A DNA stretch of 6,467 bases from JAVBKA01 sp031546715 (lineage in GTDB: Bacteria; Bacillota; Clostridia; Oscillospirales; UBA929): positions 1-6,467 of the forward strand of contig JAVBKA010000229.1 in assembly GCA_031546715.1 (NCBI GenBank). The letters run 5' to 3'. This document shows positions 1 to 4,996 of the stretch, in pieces; the first letter of the stretch is position 1, and each line of letters begins with the position of its first letter. The position numbers were made by a program, and so were the translations under genes. Under the pieces are notes generated by a model that was not told the origin of the DNA, searched no databases, and saw only the letters and a list, made by a program, of their open reading frames with translations.

Positions 1-551
1 GAGACGGAGCAAGCGCGGTAATAACCGGCGTATCACCAGGAAAAACGACAATCGTCATAAAAAACCCAACAAATCAAGCACTTATTGGCACTTGGGAGAT
101 TAATGTTATTCCAACTCAAGACGATTGCGTAGCGTGGATTAATAGTAAAGTTGGCAGCAAAGCGATTTCCTATCCGACCGAAGGTGGCTCATCGGAGTGC
201 GTGGATCTTGTAAAGTATTATTTGAAAGAATGCTTCAATCAGACGAAATTTGGTGCATTAGGGAATGGAGGAGTAATGTACAGTGGAGTATTGAATACTT
301 TCCCACAATTATTCACCAAAATCGAAACTGATAATGGAAAAGCGACTTTACAACCTGGTGATATTGTTTCGATGAACGGAAGCTCAAGTACTGCGGGACA
401 CGCTGCTTTAGTAATTTCTATCTCAGGAGAGAATGTAACATTTGCAGAACAGTACTCAACTAGTAAAAATGTATTATCCACCACTAAAGTATTTACTATC
501 AACGCCAGCGATTATTTTTATATTTATGGTGTGGCACGACCAAAATTTTAA
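1..551 (+). CDS. Secreted Big-like + CHAP-domain cysteine hydrolase/amidase, C-terminal part (5' cut by window)
   Basis: The frame is open from base 3 to the TAA at 549-551, so the gene begins left of the window. Visible residues 1-37 read like the end of a bacterial Ig-like (Big_2) repeat: a V-I-T-G-V-S-P-G-K turn, then alternating beta strands ending in W-E-I-N-V. Residues about 40-180 match a CHAP domain of the NlpC/P60 superfamily. The likely nucleophile is Cys in S-S-E-C-V-D-L (codon 198-200), the likely His is in A-G-H-A-A-L (399-401), and the third polar residue lies in V-T-F-A-E-Q. CHAP enzymes cut peptidoglycan peptide or amide bonds, so an exported cell-wall hydrolase is inferred. 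The GTG at 201 is not a credible start because it would drop the catalytic Cys just before it. No export signal can be seen because the N-terminus is missing. The CHAP call is fairly sure; the substrate is unknown. Confidence 0.82.
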   Translation, partial: DGASAVITGVSPGKTTIVIKNPTNQALIGTWEINVIPTQDDCVAWINSKVGSKAISYPTEGGSSECVDLVKYYLKECFNQTKFGALGNGGVMYSGVLNTFPQLFTKIETDNGKATLQPGDIVSMNGSSSTAGHAALVISISGENVTFAEQYSTSKNVLSTTKVFTINASDYFYIYGVARPKF

Positions 552-580
552 ATGCGTTGATTCAGCCCTGTTGTAAAATT

Positions 581-625
581 TAAAGCCAGAACAATCAGTC
601 GATAAGGCTGATTGTTCTGGCTTTA
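581..625. terminator. Strong intrinsic terminator hairpin, probably bidirectional
   Basis: A perfect 17-bp inverted repeat (582-598 against 608-624) extends by one T-A pair outside and by a G-T and a C-G pair inside, leaving the five-base loop GATAA. It starts 30 bases after the CHAP stop on the plus strand and lies 60 bases beyond the lipoprotein stop on the minus strand. The minus-strand tail reads TTTAAATTTT, a better U-tract than the short plus-strand TTTAT. It probably serves both convergent genes. Confidence 0.8.
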
Positions 626-684
626 TGCCATTTAGACCGATTAAATAGAGCATCAAGGTGCTCCTTTTGATATTTATCCGCTTA

Positions 685-1467
685 TTACTTATCCCATTCA
701 GGAAACATATTTGCGTAACGTAGATCTATGTTACCTCTCTCAATTTTTTCATTAACGATGATAATAGTATAACTGCGTTTCATGGTAATTATCTTCTTAT
801 ATTCATCAACATTCATATTACCAATTGTATCTATAAATACAATAAAATCATCTAATCTAAATGAAATCCACCCCGTATCGGATTGAATTTCATCAGTAAA
901 GGTGTATTCTGAAATTCTATTATCATTAAAAAAAAGCTCCAAAGGAATCTGTTCCGTTGTCTCTGGAAACATTTCACCAACGGTTGATACAATTCCAGAA
1001 CATACAAGTTCATTACCGAACTCGTCACAAAGGTCTTCCAAATAAGGGCGCTCTACTCTACCAAAGAAATAGTAAGAAAACTTGCCATCCAATGAACCCA
1101 TACAATCTGCACCAGCATCTGGAATACGAAATTCTTGAAATTCCAGATTCGGATTTTCTTGTTTAATTAAATTGTAGGTTTTTCCAATTTCATCAAGATA
1201 AGGGAAGTCAAAATCTGTGATGGGCAATGTGGTCTCACTGCTTGTTGGCTCGGGTGAATTTGTAGGAGACGGTAATTCAGTGGGCGTTGCTTCAGTCACA
1301 GGTGAAGCAGGCACTGTTTCGCTTGGAGATAGACTTGATGACGCCTCGGGCATATCAGTACTCGGCGAAATCGAATTGCAACCAGACAATGTCACAGAAA
1401 ATAGCAGAATCAGTAACAGCGAGATTGCAGCATTTATTATTGATTGTTTCTTTTTGATATTTACCAT
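685..1467 (-). CDS. Lipoprotein of unknown function with Ser/Thr/Pro-rich linker
   Basis: 260 residues. The N-terminus has the basic stretch K-K-K, a hydrophobic segment at about 10-27 and a lipobox V-T-L-S-G-C with Cys30, so export and diacylglycerol anchoring on the outer face of the membrane are expected. Residues 31-82 form a low-complexity linker rich in Ser, Thr, Pro and Glu, as is common when a folded domain is held off the membrane through the wall. Residues about 85-260 form an acidic, aromatic-rich globular domain with Cys122, Cys147 and Cys156, which could form disulfides. I do not recognise the family; the opening D-E-I-G-K-T-Y-N-L-I is only loosely like small alpha/beta lipoprotein domains. 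The start is well supported: AGGAGG at 1476-1481 lies 8 bases before the ATG. The gene is convergent with the CHAP gene and ends before their shared terminator. It may be surface-sensing or substrate-binding, but the function is unknown. Confidence 0.85.
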   Translation of the reverse strand: MVNIKKKQSIINAAISLLLILLFSVTLSGCNSISPSTDMPEASSSLSPSETVPASPVTEATPTELPSPTNSPEPTSSETTLPITDFDFPYLDEIGKTYNLIKQENPNLEFQEFRIPDAGADCMGSLDGKFSYYFFGRVERPYLEDLCDEFGNELVCSGIVSTVGEMFPETTEQIPLELFFNDNRISEYTFTDEIQSDTGWISFRLDDFIVFIDTIGNMNVDEYKKIITMKRSYTIIIVNEKIERGNIDLRYANMFPEWDK

Positions 1468-1475
1468 TGATAACC

Positions 1476-1505
1476 CCTCCTCCTCATGTCCTTAAATGAA
1501 CATGA
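1476..1505 (-). promoter_or_regulatory. Ribosome site plus short palindrome in the lipoprotein leader
   Basis: Two overlapping AGGAGG matches (complements of 1476-1481 and 1479-1484) give a strong ribosome site for the ATG at 1467. Directly upstream lies an interrupted palindrome, TCATGT (1484-1489) and ACATGA (1500-1505), with a 10-base spacer. It touches the ribosome site, so it could be an operator or a weak leader hairpin. I found no convincing -35/-10 pair further upstream. Confidence 0.4.
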
Positions 1506-1703
1506 AATATAGATTAAACACATATCTGCCTTATGTAAGTTTACCGGTCATACACTTGTTAGGCTCGCTTCACCCTCCGTGCGCAGAAAAAATCTTCATC
1601 TCCGCTTATGACAGACGGAAAATGTTGCTGCGCACCATTAGCCGTCCTGTCAAACGCTACGATAAAGCATTTTTTCTGACTACGGGCGGCGAGCACCCAC
1701 CCA
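1506..1703. other. Intergenic stretch with a structured core, no supported gene
   Basis: Between the lipoprotein leader and the small ORF there is no frame with a ribosome site and sensible composition. The plus-strand frame 1496-1762 lacks a ribosome site and is strongly basic. The minus-strand frame 1559-1768 starts inside the small hydrophobic ORF. The visible content is the set of inverted repeats at 1579-1651. Lipoprotein transcription probably starts somewhere here, but I cannot place a promoter. Confidence 0.5.
1579..1651. repeat. Competing inverted repeats (structured RNA or mobile-repeat candidate)
   Basis: GTGCGCAG at 1579-1586 is perfectly complementary to CTGCGCAC at 1628-1635. 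Separately, GACAGACGG at 1610-1618 pairs with CCGT-C-CTGTC at 1642-1651 with a single bulged C. The right arm of the first pair lies in the loop of the second, so the two stems form either a pseudoknot or two alternative folds. The palindrome TGCGCA (1629-1634) sits at the centre. The sequence shows the pairing directly. Whether it is an RNA, a dispersed repeat or a remnant cannot be told from one copy. Confidence 0.5.
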
Positions 1704-1850
1704 CTAAAATATCCACCAAAACACCCCAAACAAAGCGTGAAACACAAGTCCGACGATACTAAACCCAAATATTAACGACAAAAACGCAGAAAGTAGCGCG
1801 AAACCGATGATTCCGAATACTAAGGATGCTAAAAATCCAAATACCCTCAT
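1704..1850 (-). CDS. Small highly hydrophobic membrane protein (48 aa)
   Basis: A 48-codon frame runs from ATG (complement of 1848-1850) to TAG (1704-1706). It has a clear ribosome site, AGGTGG at 1858-1863, 7 bases from the start. The product starts M-R-V-F-G-F-L-A and ends F-W-W-I-F. Of 48 residues 11 are Phe and two are Trp, with several Gly, and the only charged residue is Arg2 (plus His38). One long or two short membrane segments (about 4-30 and 32-48) are likely, so it should sit in the cytoplasmic membrane. It lies 107 bases after the pyrophosphatase stop on the same strand and could be read through from that operon or from its own promoter. I do not recognise a family. A small structural membrane protein or a type I toxin-like peptide are both possible. 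An overlapping frame starting at 1768 has no ribosome site and is less likely. Confidence 0.6.
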   Translation of the reverse strand: MRVFGFLASLVFGIIGFALLSAFLSLIFGFSIVGLVFHALFGVFWWIF

Positions 1851-1882
1851 TTTTTCACCACCTAAAAGAACCTTACACACAT

Positions 1883-1952
1883 ATAATAGCGTGGCAGAGC
1901 CTTTTATGATAGTTAAGAACGGTTAATATTGAATTAGAAAACGATTAGAAAA
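1883..1952 (-). promoter_or_regulatory. Candidate activator-dependent promoter with phased direct repeats
   Basis: Read on the minus strand, TTTTCTAAT occurs twice, 11 bases apart (complements of 1944-1952 and 1933-1941). TTAAC follows twice, 10 bases apart (complements of 1922-1926 and 1912-1916). Downstream is TATTAT (complement of 1883-1888), a fair -10 box, with no good -35 at 16-18 bases. Direct repeats at one helical turn next to a weak -35 are the usual layout for OmpR/PhoB-family activator sites. Both the promoter and the regulator class are inferences. It would drive the small ORF starting at 1850. Confidence 0.35.
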
Positions 1953-1957
1953 TAATC

Positions 1958-3280
1958 TTACGCCAGCACAGCGCGGATTGCGGGGACGACTTGCTTTTTC
2001 CGTGACATCATGCCCGTAATAAAGAACGGCTTTTTGTCAGGCTCGATTCCGAAGGTGCGTCGAAGCAAATCGTAGTCATCGCAGGAGTAGACAAAAAGCG
2101 TGCCCTCTTTAACGATTTCGGTTTGCATAAATATTAGTAGGTCAAAACGTTCCGAGGCTCTCAGCTTATGTATAAACGCTTGAATTTCAGCCGTTGGAAT
2201 GGACTGGGAGCTCCACACCGTAATTTGTCCTATGCCGACTTTTTTGCCGCCCAGCAAATACTCTTTAAAGTCGTGGAAGAAAATCTGCCGCGGAGTATGG
2301 GATAGCAGCTCGGCGTCAAAGGCTGCAAATAGTTCTCGTCCAAGCTTTTGATCCTCAACTCCTGCAATTTCTGACAGCCAAGCCGCCATGCGCTTGTCTT
2401 TTTCGGTACAGGTGGGGGATTTGTACAGCACAGTATCGGACAATATTCCCGCAAGCATAAGTCCTGCAAGGCTTTTAGACGGTGTTTTGCTAACCTCCTG
2501 AAACATTCCCGCAATGATTGTGGTTGTGGAGCCTACAGGCTCGTTGCGGAAGAAAACAGGGCTGCCTGTTTGAATGTCCCCAAGGCGGTGATGGTCAATA
2601 ATCTCGATAATATCCGCCTGCTCAATGCTGGGCACACTTTGAGATTTCTCGTTGTGGTCAACTAAAACAAACTGCTTGCGCTTGTGCTTAATCAGGTGAA
2701 AACGGCTGACTGAGCCGATTACACGCTTCTGGTCGTCGGTAACAGGGTAGGAACGAAAGCGCGTCATCAGCATTTTTGAGCGCACATCGTCAAGAGTTTC
2801 ATTAATATTAAAGGTTACAAGCTTATCCTTTGTCATCAATTCTCTGACGCAATGCTCGCCATTTTGAAGCTTTTCACAAAGCTGAGACAATGACATATCG
2901 CCCAAGTTGGGAGTATACACCGTTCTCAGCACAGAATCTGCGATATCGCCGGGAGAGATTATTCCGATGAGCTGCATGTTCTCATCAACAACAAACAGTG
3001 TGATAATTTGCCGCTGCTTCATAAACTCCCAAGCCTCAGTGATGGTGGTGTTTTCAGTTACCGTCATGGGTTGGTCAATGTCGATATCGCTCATTTGAGT
3101 ACGGGCGGACATCATTAGCAAGGGGTATTCAAAGGAGAATCTATCCAAAACAAACCGTGTTTCGGGAGAAAGCTCCCCAAGCCTGACTGCCTGAGTCCCT
3201 TCGCCTCGGAGCTGAGCATATGCAATTGCCGCAACAATAGAGTCTGTGTCAGGGTTCTGATGCCCGCATACGTATACCAT
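1958..3280 (-). CDS. ppaC: Manganese-dependent inorganic pyrophosphatase (family II, DHH) with two inserted CBS domains
   Basis: 440 residues. It hydrolyses pyrophosphate to phosphate in the cytoplasm and so pulls biosynthetic reactions forward. The N-terminal motif G-H-Q-N-P-D-T-D-S (6-14) supplies His7, Asp11 and Asp13. The DHH half resumes with L-V-D-H-N-E (Asp208), I-D-H-H-R-L-G (229-234) and L-S-D-T-V-L-Y-K (Asp282). The C-terminal DHHA2 half carries D-F-K (337-339) and the substrate-binding S-R-K-K-Q (426-430). Between the motifs lie two CBS domains, about 70-120 and 145-198, joined by a short linker. There is no room for the DRTGG domain found in some clostridial enzymes, so the layout matches the shorter CBS-PPase type. 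In that family CBS domains bind adenine nucleotides: AMP and ADP inhibit, ATP activates. AGGAGG at 3286-3291 lies 5 bases from the ATG. It follows the Xaa-Pro peptidase by 36 bases and is probably co-transcribed with it. Confidence 0.95.
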   Translation of the reverse strand: MVYVCGHQNPDTDSIVAAIAYAQLRGEGTQAVRLGELSPETRFVLDRFSFEYPLLMMSARTQMSDIDIDQPMTVTENTTITEAWEFMKQRQIITLFVVDENMQLIGIISPGDIADSVLRTVYTPNLGDMSLSQLCEKLQNGEHCVRELMTKDKLVTFNINETLDDVRSKMLMTRFRSYPVTDDQKRVIGSVSRFHLIKHKRKQFVLVDHNEKSQSVPSIEQADIIEIIDHHRLGDIQTGSPVFFRNEPVGSTTTIIAGMFQEVSKTPSKSLAGLMLAGILSDTVLYKSPTCTEKDKRMAAWLSEIAGVEDQKLGRELFAAFDAELLSHTPRQIFFHDFKEYLLGGKKVGIGQITVWSSQSIPTAEIQAFIHKLRASERFDLLIFMQTEIVKEGTLFVYSCDDYDLLRRTFGIEPDKKPFFITGMMSRKKQVVPAIRAVLA

Positions 3281-3316
3281 ATTTGCCTCCTATATAATCC
3301 GTAAAAAATTAGATTA

Positions 3317-4405
3317 TTACTTAATTATAAGCAATTCTTTCGGCATAGATGTCAGATTTTCGCAGCCGTCCTTGGTTACATACAGCATATCCTCAATTCG
3401 GACGCCAAAACGGGCTGGAAGATAAATCCCCGGCTCGGCAGTGATTACCGCTCCCTCCGGAATAGGCGTTTCCCCAAGCATACCAACGGATTGCGCCTCA
3501 TGCACCTCAAGACCGACGCCGTGACCAAAGCCGTGACCAAAGTACTCCTTATAACCCTCTGCGTCAATAATTGCGCGGGCTGTGCCGTCAATTTCCTTGC
3601 CTAAAACCCCTGCACGCGCCGCCTCAATACCTGCAAGCTGAGCCTTCAGCACGATGCTGTAAACCCGCGTCATCTCCTCAGTTGTCTCTCCCATGGCGAC
3701 AGTACGGGTCATATCCGAGCAATAACCGTCTTTCAACGCACCTATGTCAATGGTGACAAAATCTCCGATTTGGAGCTTGCGGTCGCTAGGCTCGCCGTGG
3801 GGCAGGGAACTGTTAGGACCAGAGACGACAATTGGGGCAAAGGACACGCCGTCCCCGCCGTATTTTAGAATACGGTAGACGATTTCAGCGGCGACCTCGC
3901 GCTCAGTCATGCCGACCTTAATAACACCGTCAAGCACTTCTTGGAGTGCTTTTTCCGCTATGCGCTGAGCGGCAATTATTTTAGCTTTTTCAGCCTCGTC
4001 CTTACTTCCGCGCAGAGCCATAACAGCGTCCTGAACAGGGGTAAAAGTCACCTTTTCCAGTGCCTTCGACCAACTCTCATGGTCTGTAACAGTCATTGCA
4101 CTTGCCTCAAAGCCCAAATTTTTCAACTTATGCTGCTTAACCTTTTCATGCACAAAAAGCTTCGGCGTAAGGTCTTTAGTACTCATTACCACCTCTGCAT
4201 CCTTGACAACCGCCCTTGCAGCTTCAATATAACGAAAATCCGTAACGAAATAGCTCTCATTTTTAGTTATCAGCAGCGCACCCGCCGACGAATGCAACCC
4301 GGTAGCATAAAATCGCGACACAGGCGACAACAACAACATCCCATCAAGGTTTTTTTCAACAAGAATCTTTTGCAATTCAGGTATCCTAGCCATAAATCCA
4401 TCCAT
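3317..4405 (-). CDS. Xaa-Pro aminopeptidase/dipeptidase, M24B family
   Basis: 362 residues. It is a cytoplasmic metallopeptidase that removes an N-terminal residue before proline, or cleaves Xaa-Pro dipeptides. Residues about 1-130 are the creatinase/prolidase N-terminal domain, with the R-F-Y-A-T-G and F-V-T-D-F-R-Y motifs. Residues about 138-355 are the pita-bread catalytic domain. All five metal ligands are visible: Asp220 (T-I-D-I-G-A), Asp231 (S-D-M-T-R-T), His295 (G-H-G-F-G-H-G-V-G), Glu324 (T-A-E-P-G-I-Y) and Glu338 (R-I-E-D-M). His203 (L-P-H-G-E) and His302 (E-V-H-E) complete the site. The start is uncertain: the ATG at 4405 has almost no spacing to GGCGGA, while Met5 (ATG at 4393) has GGATGG 5 bases upstream and gives the family-like opening M-A-R-I-P-E-L-Q. 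I favour Met5. Sequence alone cannot separate PepP from PepQ activity. There is no terminator before the pyrophosphatase gene downstream. Confidence 0.95.
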   Translation of the reverse strand: MDGFMARIPELQKILVEKNLDGMLLLSPVSRFYATGLHSSAGALLITKNESYFVTDFRYIEAARAVVKDAEVVMSTKDLTPKLFVHEKVKQHKLKNLGFEASAMTVTDHESWSKALEKVTFTPVQDAVMALRGSKDEAEKAKIIAAQRIAEKALQEVLDGVIKVGMTEREVAAEIVYRILKYGGDGVSFAPIVVSGPNSSLPHGEPSDRKLQIGDFVTIDIGALKDGYCSDMTRTVAMGETTEEMTRVYSIVLKAQLAGIEAARAGVLGKEIDGTARAIIDAEGYKEYFGHGFGHGVGLEVHEAQSVGMLGETPIPEGAVITAEPGIYLPARFGVRIEDMLYVTKDGCENLTSMPKELLIIK

Positions 4406-4408
4406 TCC

Positions 4409-4423
4409 GCCGCAACATGCGGC
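4409..4423 (-). promoter_or_regulatory. Leader hairpin next to the Xaa-Pro peptidase start
   Basis: A perfect 6-bp stem with a 3-base loop (GCCGCA 4409-4414, TGCGGC 4418-4423) ends 4 bases before the upstream ATG (4405). It occupies the place where a ribosome site for that ATG would be. Its position suggests an effect on translation or mRNA stability and favours initiation at the second ATG (4393). Function is inferred. Confidence 0.4.
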
Positions 4424-4437
4424 AATTAAAATTGAGT

Positions 4438-4466
4438 GTTATAAAAATACAAAACAATAATTCCGA
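4438..4466 (-). promoter_or_regulatory. Weak candidate promoter for the Xaa-Pro peptidase–pyrophosphatase operon
   Basis: On the minus strand TATAAC (complement of 4438-4443) is a five-of-six match to a -10 box. Exactly 17 bases upstream is TCGGAA (complement of 4461-4466), a poor -35. Transcription would start near 4431, giving a leader of about 25-40 bases filled mostly by the 4409-4423 hairpin. The -35 sits at the edge of the first palindromic repeat, so repeat insertion may have shaped this promoter. Confidence 0.3.
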
Positions 4467-4510
4467 GCGAACAAAGTTCGCCCATACGCCGACCCAAAAT
4501 GTAGCAACCC
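4465..4510. repeat. Palindromic intergenic repeat, copy 1
   Basis: GAGCGAAC (4465-4472), loop AAA, GTTCGCCC (4476-4483), with one mismatch in the stem. It is followed by ATACGCCGACC and, after a short gap, GTAGCAACC. The unit matches copy 2 at 4681-4730 in both palindrome and tail, in the same orientation. The stem mismatch suggests this is the more decayed copy. Confidence 0.75.
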
Positions 4511-4519
4511 CAAGAGGAC

Positions 4520-4544
4520 GGCAAGAGCAGAGCCCTTGCCCTAC
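4520..4544. repeat. Palindrome with GTAGGG head (related repeat class)
   Basis: GGCAAG (4520-4525) pairs with CTTGCC (4535-4540), and GC/GC (4527-4528, 4532-4533) continues the stem after one mismatch. On the minus strand the unit is preceded by GTAGGG (complement of 4539-4544), the same hexamer that flanks the copy 2 palindrome. Confidence 0.55.
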
Positions 4545-4680
4545 AAGACGAGAGATTACGGGACACTACACCAAAAAGCTAGCAACCACAAACAACCATC
4601 ACGTAGTGCGGAGCAGCGGTCGTAGAACACTGCCGCGGTGACGAACGCGACAGCGACAGCGTCTAGATAGCCGCAACCTC

Positions 4681-4730
4681 GGGCGAACAAAGTTCGCCCC
4701 TACGCCGATTCACCCAAGGTGCAGCAACCA
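4681..4730. repeat. Palindromic intergenic repeat, copy 2
   Basis: A perfect 8-bp stem GGGCGAAC (4681-4688) and GTTCGCCC (4692-4699) with loop AAA. It is followed by CTACGCCGATTCACCCAAGG and then GCAGCAACCA. The tail as well as the palindrome is shared with copy 1, 216 bases to the left, so this is a true repeated unit rather than a chance hairpin. Confidence 0.8.
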
Positions 4731-4736
4731 CCGTTC

Positions 4737-4762
4737 GTAGGGTGCGACGTCCTCGGCGCACC
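4737..4762. repeat. Palindrome with GTAGGG head, opposite orientation
   Basis: GTAGGG at 4737-4742 runs into GGTGCG (4741-4746), which pairs with CGCACC (4757-4762) across a 10-base loop. The hexamer head is on the plus strand here, whereas in the other units it is on the minus strand. Its right arm is the start of the adjoining tandem repeat. Confidence 0.5.
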
Positions 4763-4800
4763 GCCGTTCTTGTCCACGCACCGCCGTTCTAACCCACGCA
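4757..4800. repeat. 20-bp tandem repeat, two copies plus four bases
   Basis: CGCACCGCCGTTCT begins at 4757 and again at 4777, each followed by a six-base variable part (TGTCCA and AACCCA). The next CGCA starts at 4797. The period is exactly 20. CCGTTC also occurs just upstream at 4731-4736, so the array may once have been longer or grew from that motif. Confidence 0.75.
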
Positions 4801-4821
4801 GCGTATCGCCCAAGTGCCATG

Positions 4822-4852
4822 CGCAACGCCGCTGCGCTGTGTTGCGTTTTTT
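4822..4852 (+). terminator. Terminator-like hairpin pointing along the plus strand
   Basis: CGCAAC (4822-4827) pairs with GTTGCG (4841-4846). The stem continues with G-T, C-G, one mismatch, G-C and C-G to the loop TGC, and it is followed by TTTTTT from 4847. This is a good intrinsic terminator shape, but no plus-strand gene lies upstream; both neighbours are on the minus strand. It may stop antisense transcription or be part of a dispersed repeat. Confidence 0.5.
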
Positions 4853-4890
4853 CTTGCGATTTTTTGGTTCGCGCGGCTCAGAGTTGGGTT

Positions 4891-4957
4891 TCGAGCCTTG
4901 CGAGGCTCGATAAAAGGCGTTGCCTTTTAAAACCATGAGCTTTTGAAAAAGCTCATG
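4891..4957 (-). terminator. Three consecutive perfect hairpins after yqeG, the first likely its terminator
   Basis: From yqeG outward on the minus strand there are three. A 10-bp stem with a 4-base loop (4934-4943 and 4948-4957) is followed by GTTTTA. An 8-bp stem TAAAAGGC/GCCTTTTA follows (4911-4918, 4922-4929). Last is an 8-bp stem TCGAGCCT/AGGCTCGA with loop TGCG (4891-4898, 4903-4910). The first lies about 40 bases beyond the yqeG stop and has a short U-run, so it is the best termination candidate. The others may be back-up or repeat-derived. Confidence 0.5.
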
Positions 4958-4996
4958 CAAAACTTTTGACATTGGACGCCTAAAACATTCATAAAA

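Larger units (their letters stand above)
4444..4990. other. Gene-free, GC-rich repeat mosaic between yqeG and the Xaa-Pro peptidase gene
   Basis: No frame here has a ribosome site with protein-like composition. The frames that stay open (4417-4641 plus, 4700-4972 minus, 4719-4913 plus) give Arg/Pro/Cys-rich products that read through palindromes and tandem repeats. The stretch holds at least four palindromes with a shared flanking hexamer, a 20-bp tandem repeat, a terminator-like hairpin and three consecutive hairpins, listed separately. It is best read as accumulated dispersed intergenic repeats plus the 3' end of the yqeG transcript. Confidence 0.6.

Noticed and set aside
648..668. Small hairpin GAGCA/TGCTC followed by TTTT on the plus strand
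   Set aside because: Only five pairs plus a wobble, and it comes after the much stronger 581-625 terminator, so it adds little.
1648..1653. Perfect TTGACA on the minus strand upstream of the lipoprotein
   Set aside because: No -10-like hexamer lies 16-19 bases downstream, so it is not a usable promoter box by itself; it also overlaps the inverted repeat.
1496..1768. Open frames 1496-1762 (plus) and 1559-1768 (minus) between the lipoprotein and the small ORF
   Set aside because: Neither has a ribosome site. The minus frame starts inside the 48-aa ORF in another phase, and both cross the inverted repeats.
3941..4429. Plus-strand open frame of 162 codons antisense to the Xaa-Pro peptidase
   Set aside because: It lies within a gene that has all metal-binding motifs on the other strand, has no ribosome site, and its product lacks domain-like patterns.
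4700..4972. Minus-strand frame of 90 codons in the repeat mosaic
   Set aside because: It reads through three hairpins, a terminator-like stem, a tandem repeat and a palindrome, with an Arg/Lys/Pro/Cys-rich product and no ribosome site. It is better explained as repeat DNA.
4444..4990. CRISPR array or attachment site in the repeat-rich gap
   Set aside because: The repeats are palindromes with differing stems and one short tandem array, without regular spacers, and no integrase or cas gene is near.
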